Shown here in pieces: positions 40,682 to 46,360 of a stretch of 46,360 bases of DNA. The translations under genes and the position numbers were made by a program. The first letter of the stretch is position 1, and the number at the start of each line of letters is the position of its first letter. The DNA is from Scenedesmus sp. ARA3 (Eukaryota > Chlorophyta > Chlorophyceae > Sphaeropleales > Scenedesmaceae), in assembly GCA_004335835.1 (NCBI GenBank), contig RWJK01001198.1, forward strand, positions 5,349 to 51,708, read 5' to 3'. Under the pieces are notes generated by a model. The model made no database searches. It was not told the origin of the DNA and saw nothing but the letters and a program-made list of their open reading frames with translations.

Positions 40682-43600
40682 AATGCATTGCAATGACCGC
40701 AGACAGAGGCAGTGGGATGGCCCCACCGGCATGTCCAGCTGGGGAGGGCCTGGCATTGGCGTCAACCGCCAGCCAGGCCCAGAGTGCCGCAGCTGCTTCA
40801 AAGATGGCATCAGCTTCAGCACCGACCCTCCCAGGGGCTTCCAGACGCCTGAGTTCTCCCTTGCAGACACAGAGTCGTTCTTTGATGCCGCGATTGTGTT
40901 CACAGATCGGGTGATCTCTGGGGTGGCTGGCCGCAACGCTGTGGTGGTGCTGTTCAGGTGCGCTGCACCTTTGTTGCTTGCTTGATAAAGGGCAGAAGGC
41001 GTGTATGGTGTCACCACGAGAGCGCCAGTGATGCGGCTATGTGCTGTACAGCATGCGTGACGTTGCAGCACAACTGTGGCATGCGTGTGTTGCATGATCC
41101 CATGGCTCAGTGCTCTGCTGAGCTTGCTGGGCCTTGCAGCTCTGCAGCTGTTGCTTTTCCAATACCAATACTAATACCAATACCAATGCCAATACCTGGT
41201 ATTGGTATTGGTATTGGCAGCTATGCAGCTGCTGCTTCTCAATCAACTCAGCTGACTTGGAGCAGAGCTGCATTCACATGTTGCGGTAGTCGCATATCGC
41301 AGCATACGCATGTCAGCATATAAATGGCATGATCCCTCTGTAAAGCGGCCTGTAAGCAACGTGCGGACCGCTGTCATTGCTTTGCAGGGCGACTGTGACT
41401 GACACGCAGGCATCTCAATGGATCAGCAACATAGGTGAGCATACGCAGGTTCTTTACCAGGTTGTGCATATGCTGCGTCAGCTATCATCAACCTGCTGGA
41501 CTATGCTGTTGCAATGATCAATTCAGTATTGGTAGCAGCGTGTGTGTGTCATGTCTAGGCTGCGCGTGTGCCTGTGTGTCCGGTTGCTGTGTTCCTGACT
41601 GCGGTGCTTGCTGACTGCTGTGTTTGCTGACTGCTGTGTGTGGCTGTGGCTGCAATCACACGCAAGACACCCAGGCTACTGCTTCCTCGCATATAGCAGC
41701 CAGGTGCCCATTACCAATGCCGCACCCTGCTGCTGTGTTTGCTGACTGCTGTATGTGCTGACTGCTGTGTTTCCTGTCTGCTGTGGCTGTGGCTATGCTT
41801 TCACCCCGTGCCTGCCAGGTTACTGCTTCGTTGCAAATATCCGCAAGGTGCCGCCCACAACTAATGCCGCGTCCCTGACTGCTGTGTTTCTTGTCTGCTG
41901 TGGCTGTGGCTATGCTTTCGCCCCGTGCCTGCCAGGCTACTGCTTCCTGGCAAGCGGCGGCCAGGTGCCCCCCACAAGTAATGTCGCGTCTGGCACAGTA
42001 TGCGATGGCTGGAACAATCCTGTGGATGCCTTGAACACGCTAGGGCTGGAGGCGGAGGTGATTCGGAGGCTGAATGCCCTGCCAGAGTCAGACAGGACCG
42101 TGTACGTCACTGGCCACTCAAGGGGAGGCGCACTGGTGAGTGACGCTGCCGGCGGCTGACAGGACTGTCTACGTCATGGGACACGCATGTGGTCTACGCA
42201 GGGTCTGATGAGGCTGTCAAAAGCCAAAACTAGTCACTTTGTGAAGGACTTCACGTTCGTCTAAGGCTTTTTTACGTACCGCTGCCTGGGTCGCTGACAA
42301 CCAATTGCTTGTTCACAGTTAAGAGATGTTTTTCTGTTGTGTCGATCGTCTTTGAATTAAGCTTGCGTAGGGGAGGAGCATTGGTGGCTGCGACGATGTT
42401 AAACATGCGGGTCAGACTGCTGCCGCTTGTTGTGTAATTACTTTGGTTTTTTGTAGAGGATGCAGCAAATTCAGCGTAATTACAGCACCGGCAATGGTTC
42501 CACGCCCCACAACTGCCTGGCCCTCAATTTGCCAGCACAACAAGTGCGGCGCTGCGCGCACTGATGGTCAACTCTGCTGCTGCTGTGCTTGCTCTGCTGC
42601 TGCTGCTGCTGCTGCTGTTGCTGCTGCCGCTGCTGCATGCAGGCGGCCGTGTTTGCTTCCAAGCTGCTTGCCCTGCAAGCTGCACGTGACCTGCCAGCAT
42701 ACAGCGGCGATGCAAATGACCAGATCAAGCTGTACACGTTTGGTGCACCGCGCGTCGGTGACACTCGCTTTGCTGCCTACCTGGAGAGCAACATGCAGGA
42801 GCGCTACAGGTGAGAGTCGAAGCGGGGTCTGCAGGTTGGCTTTTTGAAGCAAACCACGCAATGGGACATGCAGAAGCTTGCATATATGGTGGACACGGTG
42901 CGGTTGGCTGGCTGTATGTTGACAGCTGTGCCACCTCAAGTTATGAACTGTAATCGATGTTGGTGATTACCTGCTCTAAAACAGCGGGAAATCCGGTTGT
43001 GAAGTCGGCTGTTGCTGCCATATCGATTGCCTCCTCGAGGACCTGCACACCTCTGGCAATGCATGAAGCAGCTTGCTAGCCTGCTCAGCTTGAAACATTT
43101 GCCTTTGCTGCCTGCCATGTTGCTGACCGTTATTGCCTGCCGTGCCACTGCATGATGCAATTGCAAGTTCATTTGAGGTTCAACTGTTGCTGCAGAAACG
43201 TGTACTCAAATTGAAATTGGTTGTGTCACTGCAGGATCGTCAACCGTTATGATGGAGTGCCATCGGCACCCATGTCTGGTTACGCCCACTTCAGGCCAAC
43301 CATCTGGTGCGTTGCATTTGCCATTTCAGGTTACGCTGTGCTTTACGGTGTACCGTACCACGCTGTGCTGTGCTGTTTGTGCTGTAACATGTTGTGCTGT
43401 GTTGTTTGTACCTCAAACACGCTGTGCTGTGATGTTCGTACTGTACCATGCTGTGCTGTGATGCTCGTACCGTGACACGCTGTGCTGCGTGCTGTGTGTG
43501 CCGCAACAGGTACCGTGACAGCAGCGGTAACATCACGCCTAGTCCCACTAAGGGCTGTGTGCTGATCAACCAGGCCAACCTCACCACCCCACAGCGGTCC

Positions 43601-44567
43601 TGCTTCATTTCCTGCAACTCAGTGCTGACGTGCTCTTACGGTGGGTGCTGCTGCAGCAAGACACAGCAAGATGCAGCAGGGCATGGCGTCTGCTTGTTTG
43701 TTGTGCACCTGGGTGCAAACAACACATGCTGCATGCGCGCAAAATGCGACTGTCGGTGTCGGCGAATGCATTAAACGCGTAGAAAGCATATGCAAGACTG
43801 GTGCTGCTGGTTCTGCGAGTATTTGTAGGATTTTTTTTGAATGCTCAAAGCAAAACGTGTGTGCTGTGCTTCCCTCGATGTGCTACAGGTGCGGGTGCGC
43901 CAGAGTTCCCTGATCAGCCTTCCCCTTCATGGTTCACGACAAGGCCACAGTGCACGGACCTCTCAGATATTGGGAATGCTGCTCTCTCAGGTGCGCTTCT
44001 GCATCATGCGGGTTGCAGCATGCAAAACTCAGCCTCAACAACAGCGGCACGCAACCTTTTTTGCAAGAGCATTCTTTGTACTGCTTTCCGGGCAGTCTGC
44101 ATGTAGTAGCAACGTGTGGCTGTATGAATGCACGTTGTGCTGCAGCTCAACCCAAAGGACGATGCCTAGCATCGGTTCACCCTCCCTGCTGACACTTCAG
44201 CCACTTTATTACTGTTACTTGCCACACCTAGTTACTTGCCACATCCTGCAACCGGTTTGAGGCACAAAACCCTAGCTTGTCCCATGTGTGCCTTATCTTC
44301 CCAACTGCCAGGCGCCACGCTTGCCCCTGGTGGCACCAAACTCATAGACCACACTATGTTCACATCACATCATGTTTAAGACCCTTTGCTCTACTGCTAT
44401 CTGCTGCAGGCGCCACTCTCGCCCCCGGCAGCACCACCCTCATCGACCACGCATCATACCTGGGCCTCGACATGAACAACAACGGCTGCAGGGCTGACCT
44501 GTCCTTTATCAACGCCTACACCATCACGCCTGGCACTCTCTTCAACTGTGTGGCCAGGACGCAGTAG
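37535..44567 (+). CDS. Secreted class-3 (fungal-type) lipase with long N-terminal region, 14 exons
   Basis: Likely extracellular or lumenal acyl-ester hydrolase. Exons: 37535-37691, 38169-38252, 38480-38550, 38901-39389, 39856-39944, 40243-40419, 40703-40957, 41388-41434, 41936-42135, 42643-42809, 43235-43306, 43510-43640, 43889-43990, 44410-44567; phases close to 732 aa. The N-terminus, MATKVLMLVFALVAVAGVAA, is a signal peptide. The lipase core lies at about residues 420-700: nucleophile elbow YVTGHSRGGAL (Ser518), YTFGAPRVGD, VNRYDGVPS (Asp585) and LIDHASYLG (His694) give a complete triad. The first 400 or so residues, Cys- and Trp-containing (SQSWRLECFSGNIPVGG, RLRLSCQKRSAGGGC, ECRSCFKDG), match nothing I recognise. 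The elbow has Arg where Leu is usual. TGTAA at 44650-44654 is a likely polyadenylation signal. Introns carry exon-edge copies. Confidence 0.92.
38417..38462 (+). repeat. CTG tract in lipase intron 2
   Basis: About fifteen CTG units on the sense strand, shortly before the exon 3 acceptor. Similar tracts precede exon 2 (38129-38160), exon 4 (38862-38897) and exon 10 (42587-42618). Confidence 0.9.
38671..38747. repeat. 17-bp tandem repeat
   Basis: GCTTGCATGCAACTGAT is repeated at 38671, 38688 and 38705 and again after a short slip. Each unit contains the palindrome TGCATGCA. It is within lipase intron 3. Confidence 0.9.
39505..39650 (+). repeat. Two echoes of lipase exon 4 3' end
   Basis: About 39508-39545 repeats GGCGTGCTGGGGGTGAGCTG-like text and 39588-39645 repeats the ATCCGGACCTGGGTGGATGA side. 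Both are diverged. They lie downstream of exon 4 and include the donor (GGTGGCC, GGTGAGT). Confidence 0.75.
41177..41217. repeat. Near-perfect hairpin of ACCAAT/ATTGGT repeats
   Basis: Left arm CCAATACCAATGCCAATACC (41177-41196) and right arm 41198-41217 are complementary over 20 bp with a single mismatch and a one-base loop. It is in intron 7 of the lipase gene. The left arm continues a 6-bp CCAATA tandem repeat. Confidence 0.95.
41665..41875 (+). repeat. Two echoes of lipase exon 9 5' end
   Basis: About 41668-41735 and 41805-41875 repeat the acceptor and first 20 codons of exon 9 (GYCFLASGGQVPPTSNVAS), the second reading GYCFVANIRKVPPTTNAAS. The unit includes upstream intron text (CTGCTGTGTTTCCTGTCTGC). 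Both lie upstream of exon 9. Confidence 0.9.
42145..42195 (+). repeat. Echo of lipase exon 9 3' end
   Basis: GACAGGACTGTCTACGTCAT with the following GGACACGCATG repeats the RTVYVTGHS codons of exon 9. A further fragment at 42365-42392 (AGGGGAGGAGCATTGGTGG) repeats RGGAL with the donor. Both lie downstream of the exon. Confidence 0.8.
43330..43509 (+). repeat. Degenerate tandem repeat before lipase exon 12
   Basis: Six or so copies of a unit of about 30 bp, of the kind CACGCTGTGCTGTG plus GTACCGTAC/GTACTGTAC, run up to the exon 12 acceptor. The exon itself begins GTACCGTGAC. The array therefore looks like a heavily multiplied exon-edge copy. Confidence 0.65.
44305..44362 (+). repeat. Echo of lipase exon 14 5' end
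   Basis: CAGGCGCCACGCTTGCCCCT and the following AGACCACAC repeat the acceptor and ATLAPGSTTLIDHA codons of exon 14, reading ATLAPGGTKLIDHT. It lies upstream of exon 14. Confidence 0.9.
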
Positions 44568-44649
44568 GCCTTCCCCTGCCTATTCATGCTTTGCATCTGC
44601 AGCGCTGCATAGAGCTGCATGTGAGTGCAAACATCCTTCCGCATTCGCT

Positions 44650-44654
44650 TGTAA
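44650..44654 (+). terminator. Putative TGTAA polyadenylation signal for the lipase gene
   Basis: TGTAA occurs 83 bases after the lipase stop codon, a usual position in chlorophyte 3' UTRs. Confidence 0.55.
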
Positions 44655-45776
44655 TCAGACACGGGCTCCTAATGCAGCAGTTACTGAACATCTTGCATGG
44701 GGCTGCAGCTTGACTACGCTTCTGTGTGGCATCCTGTGCATCTGCAGCGTTGCATATACGGCGGCAGGTTTGATTTACTGGATGCCTATCTCCACACGCG
44801 CATACATACACGCACAGGCTCCCACCTCAGCGGTTCCTGAATATATTGCATGGTGCACCACGCTTGTGAGTCACTGGATGGTGGTGTTCATGATACACAG
44901 CAACGCATGACTTCTGTCAATCAGGTTTTTGTCGGCCAGACATAATACAGGATAAATGCTGCAGCCTGGCGCACACAGTGCATGTTGCTCAGTTGAGGAT
45001 CGTTGGGAAGCACACCCCCACTCACAATTGCACGTATAAGATGAGGATAAAAGCCGCAGCAGTTTTGCTGCTGTGCTGGATTCAGTCTACAGGCTTCTGT
45101 TGCGCATTAGGGCATACCGTGCACGTGGTCAGATGGTGGTTACAGCCGTCTGCATTCCAGGGGCTGATGGGTGATCCCACTGACTGCAGCACACATTGTA
45201 GTTGGTGTTGTCTCTGTGCAGAAGCTCTGCTGCGTTGATTTCACCCTGCATTTGCCACAGTATGGCTGTGTTAAACATTGAATAACCACCACATGTACTT
45301 TGCATATGGCTGATGCCTTTTCAGGGCGCAACACGCTGTGATCGCATACTACATCATGTTGATGTGCACATCACACGAAAGGTTTTATGGTTTTCTGGAT
45401 GATGGGCTGGGTCTGCTTGTGATGACGATGTTGAGCAAATGCATTTCAGGTTTTTTAGTTTTGCCTACTGAGCAAAGCGCTGGTGTGTAGGAACTGTGCT
45501 AGCCAGCCAACTTTGGCATGCTGGTGGCGTGCTGCCGCCTGCTGTGTGTGTAGAAATATGCGCCAGGTGGTTTGCTATATTTGAATATATGTATGCAGCT
45601 GGCAGCTTATGCAGACTATCCTTTGTGTTTCAGTAATGTTTTAGTAGGCCACATGCATATGCACGCCAGGGGTCTCTCCTCACACAGTCAAGGGGCCTTG
45701 TTTTGCCTTATCAGTGCCCATGATGAAATATATATAATATGACAGTTTCAGGCATGGTGAATGCACAACCGTTCAC
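44655..45776. other. Intergenic region without a recognised gene
   Basis: Open frames are short and none resembles a known protein. A duplication is visible: GCATCTGCAGCGCTGCATA at 44594 recurs as GCATCTGCAGCGTTGCATA at 44738, with matching flanks. No RNA gene is seen. Confidence 0.45.
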
Positions 45777-45834
45777 CTTGTTGGTGTCCATGATGGGCAT
45801 GTGGCGCATGAGGGCGGTGGCTGAGAAGCCAGCC
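45777..45834 (-). CDS. Possible internal exon of an unidentified minus-strand gene
   Basis: Bounded on the gene strand by ATGCAG at the left and AAG|GTGAAC at the right, this 58-base stretch encodes AGFSATALMRHMPIMDTNK in phase 2. The sequence looks protein-like but was not assigned to a family. Neighbouring exons were not found, although a CTGGACATCTCGGTGACCAT segment near 46305 could be another. If real, the gene enters from beyond the right end. Confidence 0.28.
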
Positions 45835-46360
45835 CTGCATGCTCCAGTCAGCTGCTGCTAAGGTGACAGTGCCTGACATGGAATGCATCCAGGGGTCGAA
45901 TATGGTGAGGTTGTCAAGGTGACAAGCTGCAGGTCAATTGCAAGGTTGCGTCACACAGCAGAAGATCTGCAGAACCTTGAAACGGCTCAGCAGGCTGCCC
46001 AACGAGCCTGGCCATGTCGTTGGCTCCACAGTGGGCAATGTTTGCGTACCAATATCAAACAAGGAGTGGCACCTGCCTCATTTGCAGCGCGCACAGGTAC
46101 TTGATCGCGGCTGCTCCGTCAGCCACCCAAGTTCACGGTGAACTTGAACTTGCAGGTTCGCACGCCACTGGCGGTGTTCCACTGCCTGCTTCAAAAATAA
46201 ATGCTATAAATATGTCAGCTATCAGAGAAGTCTTCGACTGTTTTCGAATCAAGAGACGACCCTCCACATGATGAGTCCTCTAATGTTGACACTGCTCTCA
46301 CTATGGTCACCGAGATGTCCAGCTGCATGTCCAGGCATGTCCAGTGGCATGGTGTGCAAC
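45835..46360. other. Right end, no assignable gene
   Basis: Contains short open frames only. CTGGACATG-like text repeats near 46318-46345 on the minus strand, resembling the exon-edge copies seen elsewhere. This would fit an intron of a gene continuing past the window, but nothing can be assigned. Confidence 0.35.

Noticed and set aside
1..46360. Prokaryotic systems (CRISPR arrays, operons, phage genes) and tRNA genes
   Set aside because: Repeats present are tandem without CRISPR spacing, genes have spliceosomal introns, and no cloverleaf with a convincing B box was found by eye.

Overview
This is nuclear DNA from a green alga, most likely a chlorophyte of the Chlamydomonadales/Sphaeropleales type. 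That is an inference from intron-rich genes with short GT-AG exons, TGTAA-type polyadenylation signals, very abundant CTG/CAG trinucleotide tracts and alga-like protein sequences. Species cannot be fixed from the sequence alone.

Layout, left to right. 1-2161 holds no recognisable gene, only a minisatellite and CTG tracts. Complement 2162-6202 is the 60S ribosomal protein L3 gene (7 exons, 386 aa). Complement 7387-8481 is a small secreted Ala/Pro/Thr-rich protein (4 exons, 242 aa). Complement 9162-12568 is a stand-alone urea carboxylase-associated (DUF1989) protein (6 exons, 289 aa). Divergent from it, 13298-16881 is a 1-Cys peroxiredoxin (8 exons, 266 aa). Complement 19021-25027 is a class I histone deacetylase (10 exons, 440 aa). 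From about 25.5 to 31.3 kb on the + strand lies an apparently non-coding multi-exon host transcript whose introns carry box C/D snoRNAs, including U14 and guides matching conserved 25S rRNA. The same introns carry 13 copies of an unrecognised structured C/D-like RNA. A minimal hammerhead ribozyme follows at 31460-31498. 32128-34020 is a four-pass membrane protein (3 exons, 332 aa). After 3.5 kb without a clear gene, 37535-44567 encodes a secreted class-3 lipase (14 exons, 732 aa). One possible exon of another minus-strand gene is at 45777-45834.

All seven protein gene models were built by hand from splice sites and reading phase. In each the exon phases close exactly and conserved residues fall where expected.

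The most striking property is that introns are filled with partial copies (called 'echoes' here) of the neighbouring exon edge. Copies of exon 5' ends with their acceptor lie upstream of the exon, and copies of exon 3' ends with their donor lie downstream. I found no exception in five genes. Many echoes close to the working exon differ from it mainly at synonymous positions. CTG tracts on the sense strand directly precede many of the acceptors.

The genes are ordinary cellular functions (translation, urea/nitrogen metabolism, peroxide detoxification, chromatin, rRNA modification, lipid hydrolysis) and do not form an operon-like unit. The peroxiredoxin/DUF1989 pair and the deacetylase/snoRNA-host pair are divergent and may share promoter regions.
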